From contig PCUV01000077.1 of NCBI GenBank assembly GCA_002786915.1, forward strand, positions 1 through 64,000: DNA of 64,000 nt, read 5' to 3'. Of this stretch, positions 6,712 to 14,819 are shown piece after piece; position 1 is the stretch's first letter; every line of letters begins with the position of its first letter. The notes beneath the pieces were generated by a model. It was given only the letters and a program-made list of their open reading frames with translations. It made no database searches and was not told the DNA's origin. Both the position numbers and the translations under genes were made by a program. Source of the stretch: Comamonadaceae bacterium CG12_big_fil_rev_8_21_14_0_65_59_15. Lineage in GTDB: Bacteria > Pseudomonadota > Gammaproteobacteria > Burkholderiales > Burkholderiaceae_C.

Positions 6712-7407
6712 TTAGGCGCCAGTGGCACCGGTGCTGGATTGTGTTGAAACGGTGCTACCCGTATTTACACCATTAGCAGTAACAGAACCCGTTGAACTGA
6801 TCGTGACCGGAATCTTGACCGTGGTTGTAATTGAATTCGAAGTTAAAGAAGTTTGTCCAAATTGAAACACTGGAGCCAGCGTCGTTGATCCAACTACCAC
6901 GTTTTGGGTTGGAAGTGTAAACTGGCAGAACGGCCAGACAATTTGCATGTTAACTGCAAATGGTCCAGCACCAGTAACCGTCTTAACCTTGATCGTGCAG
7001 GAGCCGAATGTATTATCCCCTGTAGCTGTTTGGGTTCCAGAAGCAAGAGATACACCAGTATCTACCGTTGCCGCTGCGGTAGCGTCTTTTGTCGTGAATG
7101 CCAGCGTCACAGGAGCTGTGAAGGCTGCTGCTGCACCAGTAACAGTCGCCGTTGCTGCTTGTGCTGCTGTAATAGAAACAGGTGCCGTCGCAGTGGCGGC
7201 GACAGCCACCGCTGCCAATGCGGTCTTTTGAGTTGCTTGTGTCGCTGCTGAAGCCGTTGGATCAATAGCGACCACCGCATTGGTAGTTGCAACAACCGGT
7301 GCAGGCGGCACATAGTCGCTCCCACCGCACGCCACCAATGAAGCGGCAAAAACGGAAGCTAAAGCCAGCTTGGTGCTGGTGGCATGAATGAAAGAAGTCG
7401 CTAGCAT
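6712..7407 (-). CDS. Ala/Thr-rich lipoprotein of unknown function, 231 aa
   Basis: The start at 7407 follows AAGGGGATTTCA, a good ribosome binding site. The signal peptide ends in the lipobox SLVACGGS, so the protein should be lipid-modified at that Cys. The mature part is low complexity, rich in Ala, Thr and Val, with two cysteines (GSCTIKV and WPFCQF) that may form a disulfide. Such sequences occur in betaproteobacterial surface lipoproteins. The 17 upstream codons of the open frame precede the ribosome binding site and were left out. Confidence 0.7.
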   Translation of the reverse strand: MLATSFIHATSTKLALASVFAASLVACGGSDYVPPAPVVATTNAVVAIDPTASAATQATQKTALAAVAVAATATAPVSITAAQAATATVTGAAAAFTAPVTLAFTTKDATAAATVDTGVSLASGTQTATGDNTFGSCTIKVKTVTGAGPFAVNMQIVWPFCQFTLPTQNVVVGSTTLAPVFQFGQTSLTSNSITTTVKIPVTISSTGSVTANGVNTGSTVSTQSSTGATGA

Positions 7408-7598
7408 TGAAATCCCCTTAAATGACGTGGATGAAAAAACACATTTGCAATTTAACACATCTTTTCAGATAGCGTCAAAAAATTTTCACCTCACTGTTGT
7501 TTGCACCAACCTCTTGCGCAAAACGATACAAAACATGGCATGACCTTCAAGGCGAGGGATAAGGATGGCCCACCTACGCACGCCCCCGCCATCGGCCT

Positions 7599-9716
7599 CT
7601 ACCGATTTGCCGCACCCTGCGCCAGCACACCGCTGGCAGCATAGGTGTAAAACGCTTCGCGCATGCGATTGATCTGGCTCAGCCAATAGGCCTGTGACAC
7701 GCGCCCCGCGTTGCGGTGTGTTTCATCCAGCCCCAGCTCCAGGCGCAGCGGTACAACTGCCCCCGGCGTGATGTAGTTGCCTGGTGAGGCAGCATCGGTG
7801 AGTCGGGTGCGCACGGCTTGCGGGTGGTGGCCAGTGCCGCCAAAGAATCCTGTGCCCGGCTTCATGCCCTGGCGCGGCGTGAGCGGAAAAGTCAGCTCAA
7901 AACCGGCAAAGCGCGTACTGCCGCCTTTGCGGTAAAACAATTGCACACCCACGTCGCCGTACCAGCGCGTCCACTCAACGCTGGGGCCACGCGAGCCGTC
8001 GGTAAACTGGTGCGCGCCCAGCTCCACAAACATCGCCGGGGCCAGCGCGTGGCGGTAACTGATGGAGCTTGCCCGGTCGGCCCACACCAGCGACCCCGGA
8101 ATGCGGTCGTACCAAGCGCCACGCGCATGCCATTCGCCGTCGGCCCAAGGAGCTTGCAGCACCGAGTCGATCTCGGCGCCATTGGCTTCATACTGAAAGC
8201 GGCCCACGCTCACCCGGTTCAGCCACTGGTCGCCCAGCTTGACAGTCTGCTGCAACGCCAGCGTTTTCAACCCGCTGCGCGGCTTGAACACCCCAAACAG
8301 GCCGGTGTCGTCCATGTTGGGGGAATTACCCACCGGGGCCATACCCGTGGCCAACACCTGGCCGCCGCTCCACAGCGGCACCACCGCTTGCAGGTTGGCC
8401 GCCAGCGCGTGGTCCAACGCGCCGATTTCGGTGCCGATGGTGGTGCGCAGTTCGGGCCGCAGCGTGACACGCACGCGCGCCGCCGGGCCGGGGCGCGCTT
8501 GCGCCCACTGCACCGCACCCGCAGCGTAAGTGGGCGCGGGCGACCAGCGCAGGCTGTCGCTCACCGCACCACCCAGTCCAGTGCGCAAAAACTGCCGATA
8601 CTCGGCCACTTCCACCGCTGTTTCATACATCGGCAAGGCGTTTTCTACCGCCACCGCATGGATGCGCGTGGCCCCTGGCCCAGCCAGTTCAGCCCCTACA
8701 CCCAGCACCAGGCCCAGCGCGTCTGCGTCGTTGTGTGCGTAACGGTGGTTTTCATATTCGATGACCACGGCAGTACCCACCGCGCCCACACGCACGCGCT
8801 CCAAGCCCAGGTCAATCAGTTGGGCCGCAATGGCGTCGAGCGCGGCCACACGTGGCGCTGGCAGTGCTGCGTCGGCAGGGTCCGTGGCCGCTACAGCGGG
8901 CATGATCAGCGCTTCTACCGGCTGGTAACGCTCGTCGCGCACTTCTTTGTTGCCAAACGGCATGATCAGTGACAGATTAAAACTGTTACCGCCACCCTGC
9001 GCACCCAGGTTGTTGAAACTGTCACTGTCGCGCTGCGCCTGCGCCACCACCCGGGCATAGGCCAGTGCCGGGATCGCACTGGACATCCAGCGCACCCCCA
9101 GGTGGCGCTGGCTTGACTGCAGCTCGGCCAACGCTGACCAGTGCTCGGCAAAACGGAAATTGAGCGCGCCAAAAGTGCCGTCAAACACCTTGTTGCCGCC
9201 CCCGCCCAGAATGTTTTTGCCCTTGGCGAACCCCAGCGACAGCCCCAGCGGCCCATAGTCTTGCGTGGCCACGGCGTACGCCGACTGAAAGAACACTGCG
9301 CCCCCACTCAGATCGTTCACGCCCAGCGCAATCTTGGGCAGGCCCGGGGCAAACAGCGGCAACTGGTATTTGAGGTTGGCCGAAATGTCGCGCGTGCCGT
9401 TGACAATAATGCTGCCCGGATTAGGCATGGTGTATTCAGCAAAGCGGCCAAAAAACTCCAGCCCGGGCAGCAAACCAACGCCCAGCGTGGCGTTTTGGTG
9501 CACCGGGCGCAATGCGCCCAGCGCCGGATCCTGGTAATTGCCATAGCTTAGCGCCACGCTACCCACCGACAGCACATCTGCGCTGGGTACAACCAGCCCG
9601 CCTGTATTGCCCTGGGTGGTGATGCCCAGCACCGGTTGTGCCAGGGCCACTGCACTGGTCAGAGCCGATAAAGCCAGTACGGCATGGCAAATTTTGGCAG
9701 GGGGCAAGCAGCGCAT
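7599..9716 (-). CDS. yjbH: YjbH-family (DUF940) outer-membrane beta-barrel protein
   Basis: The protein has 705 residues with a signal peptide (AVLALSALTSAVALA). The N-terminal part (GNTGGLVVPSADVLSVGSV, NYQDPALG, LLPGLEFFGRFAEY) and the C-terminal part (WTRWYGDVGVQLFYRKG, FAGFELTFPLTPR) match the YjbH/YmcA type, a lipoprotein or porin-like partner of exopolysaccharide export. In E. coli the gene sits in yjbEFGH; here only this member is present. It starts 5 nt after the phaB stop, so it is probably co-transcribed with the PHA genes. It lacks a lipobox cysteine, so it is predicted to be an outer-membrane barrel. Confidence 0.75.
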   Translation of the reverse strand: MRCLPPAKICHAVLALSALTSAVALAQPVLGITTQGNTGGLVVPSADVLSVGSVALSYGNYQDPALGALRPVHQNATLGVGLLPGLEFFGRFAEYTMPNPGSIIVNGTRDISANLKYQLPLFAPGLPKIALGVNDLSGGAVFFQSAYAVATQDYGPLGLSLGFAKGKNILGGGGNKVFDGTFGALNFRFAEHWSALAELQSSQRHLGVRWMSSAIPALAYARVVAQAQRDSDSFNNLGAQGGGNSFNLSLIMPFGNKEVRDERYQPVEALIMPAVAATDPADAALPAPRVAALDAIAAQLIDLGLERVRVGAVGTAVVIEYENHRYAHNDADALGLVLGVGAELAGPGATRIHAVAVENALPMYETAVEVAEYRQFLRTGLGGAVSDSLRWSPAPTYAAGAVQWAQARPGPAARVRVTLRPELRTTIGTEIGALDHALAANLQAVVPLWSGGQVLATGMAPVGNSPNMDDTGLFGVFKPRSGLKTLALQQTVKLGDQWLNRVSVGRFQYEANGAEIDSVLQAPWADGEWHARGAWYDRIPGSLVWADRASSISYRHALAPAMFVELGAHQFTDGSRGPSVEWTRWYGDVGVQLFYRKGGSTRFAGFELTFPLTPRQGMKPGTGFFGGTGHHPQAVRTRLTDAASPGNYITPGAVVPLRLELGLDETHRNAGRVSQAYWLSQINRMREAFYTYAASGVLAQGAANR

Positions 9717-9721
9717 GGTTA

Positions 9722-10459
9722 TCAGCTCATGTGCAAGCCGCCATTGACCGCGAATTCTGCACCGGTGGCGTAGCCCCCTTCAATAGAGCACAGCCATGCA
9801 ATGATGGAAGCAATTTCAGAGGGTTCGCCCAAACGCTTGACCGGCACCGTGCCAATGATCTTGTCGAGCACTTCTTGGCGAATCGCTTTGACCATATCGG
9901 TACCAATATAGCCGGGGCTCACGGTGTTGACGGTGACGCCCTTGCTGGCCAGTTCTTGCGCCAGCGCCATGCTGAAACCGTGCATACCAGCCTTGGCAGC
10001 CGAGTAGTTGGTTTGACCCGCCTGACCCTTGGCACCGTTCACGCTGCTGATATTGATGATGCGGCCCCAGCCTTTTTCAACCATGTCACCTACCACCTGC
10101 TTGGTGACGTTGAACATCGAATTGAGGTTGGTGTCGATCACCGCGTCCCAATCTTCACGGCTCATCTTGATAAACATGCGGTCGCGCGTGATGCCGGCGT
10201 TATTGACCAGCACGTCGATGCTGCCATGCTCAGCCTTAGCCTTGGTAAACGCGGCCACGGTGGAATCCCAGTCGCCCACGTTGCCGGCCGACGCGTAAAA
10301 GGTGTACCCCAGCGCTGCCTGCTCGGCCAGCCACTTGACGTGGTCACGCGTTGGGCCACAACCTGCAATCACCTTGTAGCCTTCTTTATGCAGGCGCTGG
10401 CAAATGGCGGTACCGATGCCGCCCATGCCGCCGGTGACGTAGGCTACTTTTTGACTCAT
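9722..10459 (-). CDS. phaB: acetoacetyl-CoA reductase
   Basis: The protein has 245 residues, the usual PhaB length, and reduces acetoacetyl-CoA to (R)-3-hydroxybutyryl-CoA with NADPH. Short-chain dehydrogenase signs are the cofactor motif TGGMGGIG near residue 9, NNAGIT near 86, the catalytic Ser in NISSVNG and the YxxxK motif in NYSAAKAG. The C-terminus GGYATGAEFAVNGGLHMS is typical. It follows phaA by 155 bp on the same strand. Its start codon is preceded by GAGGAGAACACATC, a strong ribosome binding site. Confidence 0.95.
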   Translation of the reverse strand: MSQKVAYVTGGMGGIGTAICQRLHKEGYKVIAGCGPTRDHVKWLAEQAALGYTFYASAGNVGDWDSTVAAFTKAKAEHGSIDVLVNNAGITRDRMFIKMSREDWDAVIDTNLNSMFNVTKQVVGDMVEKGWGRIINISSVNGAKGQAGQTNYSAAKAGMHGFSMALAQELASKGVTVNTVSPGYIGTDMVKAIRQEVLDKIIGTVPVKRLGEPSEIASIIAWLCSIEGGYATGAEFAVNGGLHMS

Positions 10460-10614
10460 GATGTGTTCTCCTCAAATTATCTTTGAATAAATGGGCACTA
10501 TAGCCGCTTGCAGCGGGCGTGCCACTCTGGTAAATACCAATGTCAACGAGGAAACCCGCTGAAAATAATTCGTCCAGCGGATACCCAGCGATGCATGATT
10601 TTTGGGTGTGTCGC

Positions 10615-11793
10615 TTAGCGCTCCACCACCAGCGCGGCACCCATGCCGCCACCGATGCACAGCGAGGCCAGACCTTTCTTGGCGCCGCGGCGTGCCATCT
10701 CGTGCAACAGCGTCACCAGAATACGGCAGCCAGACGCGCCAATCGGGTGGCCCAACGCGGTTGCACCGCCGTTGACATTGACCTTGGACGGGTCGGTGCC
10801 CAACTCATTGTTAACGGCACAGGCTTGTGCGCAGAAAGCTTCATTGAGTTCAAACAGGTCGATGTCGCCCACCGACCAACCCGCGCGCGCCAACGCCTTG
10901 CGGCTGGCGTTCACCGGGCCCATGCCCATGATGGCTGGGTCAACACCGCTCATGCCAAACCCGGCAATACGTGCCAGCGGCGTCAAACCCAACGCTGCGG
11001 CCTTTTTGGCTGTCATCACCACCACCGCTGCCGCGCCGTCGTTGATACCCGAGGCATTGCCTGCTGTGACAGTACCGGCCTTGTCAAACGCCGGGCGCAA
11101 CCCGGCCAGCGCGTCGGCGTTGGTCTTGCGGTTGATGAACTCGTCCGCAGTAATCAGCAGCGGGTCGCCCTTTTTCTGCGCGATGGACACCGGCACAATT
11201 TCGTCCTTGAAGCGGCCTGCGTCTTGTGCTGCCGCCGCCTTTTGCTGGCTGGCCAGCGCCATCGCGTCTTGCATCTCGCGCGTGATGCCAAATTGCTTGG
11301 CAACGTTTTCGGCGGTGATGCCCATGTGGTAGTTGTTATAGACATCCCACAGGCCATCAACGATCATGGTGTCGATCAGCTTCCAGTCGCCCATGCGCAT
11401 ACCGCCACGGCTGCCCGGCAGCACGTGGGGTGCCAGGCTCATGTTTTCCTGGCCACCGGCAACCACAATTTCGCTGTCGCCAAAAGCCACAGACTGCGCC
11501 GCCAACATGACAGCCTTGAGACCCGATCCGCACACCGTATTGATGGTCAGTGCGGGCACGTCTTGTGGAATACCAGCCTTGAGCAGCGACTGGCGCGCCG
11601 GGTTTTGACCCGAACCCGCAGCCAGCACCTGTCCCATGATGACTTCACCGACCTGCGCCGGATCAAGCTTGGCGCGTGCCAAGGCCTCTTTGATGACGAT
11701 GCTGCCCAGCGTAGGTGCGCTGACGGTGGACAAGCCGCCGCCAAATTTGCCGATGGCGGTGCGAGCGGCTGAAACGATAACGATGTCTTCCAT
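10615..11793 (-). CDS. phaA: acetyl-CoA acetyltransferase (beta-ketothiolase)
   Basis: The protein has 392 residues. It condenses two acetyl-CoA to acetoacetyl-CoA, the first step of PHB synthesis. The nucleophilic Cys lies in NTVCGSGLKAV near residue 88, the catalytic His in GHPIGASG near 348 and the second Cys in CIGGGMG near 378. It sits between phaC and phaB, 56 bp after phaC, and the order phaC-phaA-phaB is that of many Burkholderiales. All thiolase motifs are intact. Confidence 0.95.
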   Translation of the reverse strand: MEDIVIVSAARTAIGKFGGGLSTVSAPTLGSIVIKEALARAKLDPAQVGEVIMGQVLAAGSGQNPARQSLLKAGIPQDVPALTINTVCGSGLKAVMLAAQSVAFGDSEIVVAGGQENMSLAPHVLPGSRGGMRMGDWKLIDTMIVDGLWDVYNNYHMGITAENVAKQFGITREMQDAMALASQQKAAAAQDAGRFKDEIVPVSIAQKKGDPLLITADEFINRKTNADALAGLRPAFDKAGTVTAGNASGINDGAAAVVVMTAKKAAALGLTPLARIAGFGMSGVDPAIMGMGPVNASRKALARAGWSVGDIDLFELNEAFCAQACAVNNELGTDPSKVNVNGGATALGHPIGASGCRILVTLLHEMARRGAKKGLASLCIGGGMGAALVVER

Positions 11794-11849
11794 GATGACT
11801 CCTCAGGGTCCGGTTAAAAAACTAAAAAATTCAAAAAAGCGCAACGAGT

Positions 11850-13574
11850 TTAGGCCTTGGCCAATACATAGCGCCCGGGCGCGGGCTCAATGGCCTTGAA
11901 CTTGCCCTTGCCGTAAGCCTTGGGGGCAGCAACCTGCTTGCCCGCCTGTTCGGCCAGCCAGTTGGACCAGTCGGTCCACCAGCTGCCCGGGTATTCGGTG
12001 GCGCCTTCGAGCCACTGGGCGTGTGTTTTGGGAAACTTGCCGTCGGCGCGAATCCAGTGGCTGCGCTTGCCCTTGGCGGGTGGGTTGATCACCCCGGCAA
12101 TGTGGCCGGAGGCCCCCATGACAAAACGCTTCTTGCCGGGCAGGTATTGCGTGGTGGCATAAGCGCCGCCAATGGGCACGATATGGTCTTCGCGCGAGCC
12201 GTAGATGTAGGCGGGAATGTCCACCTTGCCCAAATCAATTTTTTGGCCGCAAACCGTCACCTTGCCCGGTTTGGTGAGGTTGTTTTCCAGGTACGTATTG
12301 CGCAGATACCAGGCGTAGAACGGTCCGGGCAGGTTGGTGCTGTCGCTGTTCCAGTACAGCAGGTCAAAGGGCGGCGGCGTTTCGCCTTTAAGGTAGTTGC
12401 CCACCACGTAGTTCCAGACCAGGTCATTCGGGCGCAAGAAGGCAAAGGTGGAACCCATGTCGTTGCCCTTCATCAGCCCGCCCTTGCCCATTTCTTGTTC
12501 GCGGTATTTGACAAAGTTTTCGTCAATGAACACGTCCAGCACGCCGGTGTCGGCAAAGTCGAGCATCGAAGTCAGGAAGGTGGCACTGGCCACCGGCTTT
12601 TCACCGCGGGCGGCCAGCACCGCCAGCGCAGTACCGAGCATGGTGCCGCCTACACAAAAACCCAGCGCGTTGATGCTTTTGGCACCGGTCACCTCTTGCG
12701 TGACGCTGATGGCCTTGATGATGGCGTGCTCAATAAAGTCGTCCCAGGTGGCCTTGGCCATCGATGCGTCGGGGTTGCGCCAGCTGACGATAAAGGTGCG
12801 GTGGCCTTGGGCGACCGCGTAGCGCACCAAAGAATTTTCGGGCTGCAGGTCCAGGATGTAGTACTTGTTGATGCTGGGCGGCACCATCAAAAACGGCGTT
12901 TCATAGACCTTGTCGGTGAGCGGTTTGTATTCGATCAACTGGAAAAAGTCGTTTTCAAACACCACCGCACCTTCGGTGGTAGCAACGTTTTTGCCCACGG
13001 TGAAGACGCTTTCATCGGTCATCGACACATGGCCTTGTTGCATGTCGTGCAACAGGTTCTGGATGCCCTTGCTGATGCTCTCGCCCTTGGTCTCGATGGC
13101 TTTCTTTTGTGCCTCTGCGTTGAACAGCATGAAGTTGCTGGGCGCGGTCGCGGCGTTGAGCTGTTCCACGGTAAAACGCAGCCGGGCACGGGTTTTGGCG
13201 TCGGTCTGCACGGCATCGACCAGCTGCATCAGCGTTTTGGCGTTGAGCAAATACAAGGCAGCAGTAAACGCCGCCATCGGGTTAGCAGACCAGGCTGGGT
13301 CAGCAAAGCGGCGATCAGAAATCTTGAGCTGACCTTGCAGGCTTTGCGCCCACAGTTCGCCCGCTTCTTGCAGGTAGCGCTGCTGTAGCGCCTGCAATTT
13401 CTGCGCATCAAACGTGATTTTGGGCGCCTGCGCCTGCGTGCCCAGCAGGGGCGCTGCGGCCTGGCCGAGGTCCATGTTCTGGAACGATTCAAACATCTTG
13501 CCGAAAGACTCGGTCATGGATTGCTGAAATTGCTGCGCGCTTTGCAGCCAGAGTTGCTGGACGTCACTGTTCAT
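11850..13574 (-). CDS. phaC: class I poly(3-hydroxyalkanoate) polymerase
   Basis: The protein has 574 residues, typical for class I PHA synthase, which polymerises 3-hydroxyacyl-CoA on the granule surface. The lipase-like box GFCVGG holds the catalytic Cys near residue 307. The acid in GSREDHIVP and the His in GASGHIAGVINPP complete the triad. The variable N-terminal 100 residues are rich in Gln, as in relatives. It is first in the phaCAB operon. A ribosome binding site (GAGGGAAATCA) precedes the ATG. No -10/-35 pair is clear upstream. Confidence 0.95.
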   Translation of the reverse strand: MNSDVQQLWLQSAQQFQQSMTESFGKMFESFQNMDLGQAAAPLLGTQAQAPKITFDAQKLQALQQRYLQEAGELWAQSLQGQLKISDRRFADPAWSANPMAAFTAALYLLNAKTLMQLVDAVQTDAKTRARLRFTVEQLNAATAPSNFMLFNAEAQKKAIETKGESISKGIQNLLHDMQQGHVSMTDESVFTVGKNVATTEGAVVFENDFFQLIEYKPLTDKVYETPFLMVPPSINKYYILDLQPENSLVRYAVAQGHRTFIVSWRNPDASMAKATWDDFIEHAIIKAISVTQEVTGAKSINALGFCVGGTMLGTALAVLAARGEKPVASATFLTSMLDFADTGVLDVFIDENFVKYREQEMGKGGLMKGNDMGSTFAFLRPNDLVWNYVVGNYLKGETPPPFDLLYWNSDSTNLPGPFYAWYLRNTYLENNLTKPGKVTVCGQKIDLGKVDIPAYIYGSREDHIVPIGGAYATTQYLPGKKRFVMGASGHIAGVINPPAKGKRSHWIRADGKFPKTHAQWLEGATEYPGSWWTDWSNWLAEQAGKQVAAPKAYGKGKFKAIEPAPGRYVLAKA

Positions 13575-13684
13575 TGATTTCCCTCGTTATTTAGTCAAAC
13601 CGGTCTGTTGACAAAGCGCTAGTATCGACGATGGAAGTTGCATTTTTCTGACAACGGTTATTTTCTGGACAAAACCTTCACTGC

Positions 13685-13978
13685 ATGTACATCGTTCCCC
13701 TGGGTTGGCTCTACGTGGCTTTGATGATGGCAGTGGCCGAGGCCACCAGCAGCACCGGTACCGTGCTGGGTGCAGTCATCACGTTTCTGTTTTACGGCCT
13801 GCTGCCTGTTGCGCTAGTGGTGTACCTGATGGGTGCGCCGTCACGCGCGCGGACCATCAAAGCGCGCGAACAGGCTGAAGCATTTGCGGCCCACAGCACC
13901 ACGACTTCAGGGCAAGCGCCAGACGCTGGCGGCAAAGCGCCCGGTGACCCGGTCGCGCCGATGCGAAAAGAACCGTGA
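13685..13978 (+). CDS. small two-helix membrane protein, 97 aa
   Basis: The protein has two hydrophobic segments (GWLYVALMMAVAEA and VLGAVITFLFYGLLPVALVV) followed by an Ala/Gly/Pro-rich soluble tail. It lies divergently from phaC and converges on pgeF, whose end it overlaps by 72 nt. A small membrane protein of this type is often seen in Burkholderiales at this position; I know no function. The long overlap could mean that the true C-terminus is shorter. Confidence 0.55.
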   Translation: MYIVPLGWLYVALMMAVAEATSSTGTVLGAVITFLFYGLLPVALVVYLMGAPSRARTIKAREQAEAFAAHSTTTSGQAPDAGGKAPGDPVAPMRKEP

Positions 13979-14737
13979 GGCGTTGGCAAAAGTGCACCAC
14001 GCGGCGCTGCTGTCGTTGCCAAACACCTGCGTCACACCGGCGGCACGCAGCCGCAGCCGTGCCAAACCCGCCAGATCGGCCAGCCATTTGCCACCTGCCA
14101 GTGCGGTAAAACACTGTGCCGCCTGGGCATCGGTGGCAACAAACGCTGCGCGCACCTCACCACCCACTTCAAATGCGTCAGGCCCAATGCACGGCCCCAA
14201 CCATGCTATTATTTTTGCAGCTTCCTGCGCCTCTGAAAAGGGGACGCTACCCCTTTTCACCCTTTTCAGAGTAGTTTCCAGCACCCCGACCCCACCCTGC
14301 CCCGCCAGTCCACGCCAACCGGCGTGTGCCGCGGCCACCCAGTCGCCCTGCTCGGTGGTGAACAACACCGGCAGGCAGTCCGCCACCATGACGGTGCAGG
14401 CAACCCCTGACGCGTGGGTGATGCAGGCATCGGCCTGGCTGGCATGTAGAGAAAAGGGGACGCTACCCTTTTTCACTTTTCTCCACAATGAAAAAGGGTA
14501 GCGTCCCCTTTTCTCCAACTGCAACACCTGGGTACCGTGTACCTGATTCAAAAATACCGGCCGCGCGCCAATGGCCTTTTCAAACCAGGCCCGGTTCGCC
14601 GCCACATGCGCCGGGTCGTCACCCACATGGTCGCCCAGGTTCAGGCTGTCGTACGGTGGCAATGACGCACCCCCGAACCGCGTGGTGCAGATGGCCCGCA
14701 CATGGGCTGGCGCGGGCCAATCAGGAATCATCTGCAT
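13907..14737 (-). CDS. pgeF: PgeF/YfiH (multicopper polyphenol oxidase family) with two repeat-derived inserts
   Basis: Conserved YfiH landmarks are present in order: TTRFGG, YDSLNLGDHVGD, NQVHGTQV, DACITHASGVACTVMVADCLP, AAAHAGWRGL and GPCIGPDAFEVG. In E. coli PgeF removes L-Ser wrongly placed in peptidoglycan. Two in-frame stretches are foreign to the family: residues about 74-97 (containing KRGRYPFSLW and KKGSVPFSL) and about 156-169 (KRVKRGSVPFS). Both are translated palindromes of one repeat family. The first lies between QVHGTQV and the metal-site motif, so function may be altered, but the frame is kept. Length is 276 against about 245 usual. Confidence 0.88.
   Translation of the reverse strand: MQMIPDWPAPAHVRAICTTRFGGASLPPYDSLNLGDHVGDDPAHVAANRAWFEKAIGARPVFLNQVHGTQVLQLEKRGRYPFSLWRKVKKGSVPFSLHASQADACITHASGVACTVMVADCLPVLFTTEQGDWVAAAHAGWRGLAGQGGVGVLETTLKRVKRGSVPFSEAQEAAKIIAWLGPCIGPDAFEVGGEVRAAFVATDAQAAQCFTALAGGKWLADLAGLARLRLRAAGVTQVFGNDSSAAWCTFANASRFFSHRRDRVTGRFAASVWRLP
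14232..14270. repeat. palindromic repeat inside pgeF (GGGGACGCTACCC family)
   Basis: The outer arms TCTGAAAAGGG (14232-14242) and CCCTTTTCAGA (14260-14270) enclose GACGCTA and a second C-rich half. It is translated in pgeF as KRVKRGSVPFSE. Confidence 0.8.
14449..14515. repeat. 27-bp perfect inverted repeat inside pgeF
   Basis: The left arm 14449-14475 begins GAGAAAAGGGGACGCTACCC. The right arm 14489-14515 is its exact reverse complement, with a 13-nt loop between them. The core matches the half-site at 6608-6627. It lies in the pgeF reading frame. Confidence 0.85.
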
Positions 14738-14819
14738 GGTTTAAACCATCGCTATGCGGCACGAAGCCACATCGGCGCCGTCATCGCGAGCGTAGCGCGG
14801 CGATCCATCTGTTTCCCGC

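Noticed and set aside
7818-8972. Long plus-strand open frame inside yjbH
   Set aside because: It is His/Arg/Gln-rich antisense sequence of a GC-rich gene; the minus-strand frame has a signal peptide and family motifs.
10540-13388. Long plus-strand frames opposite phaA and phaC
   Set aside because: They lie fully antisense to intact PHA genes with all catalytic motifs and have no protein-like features.
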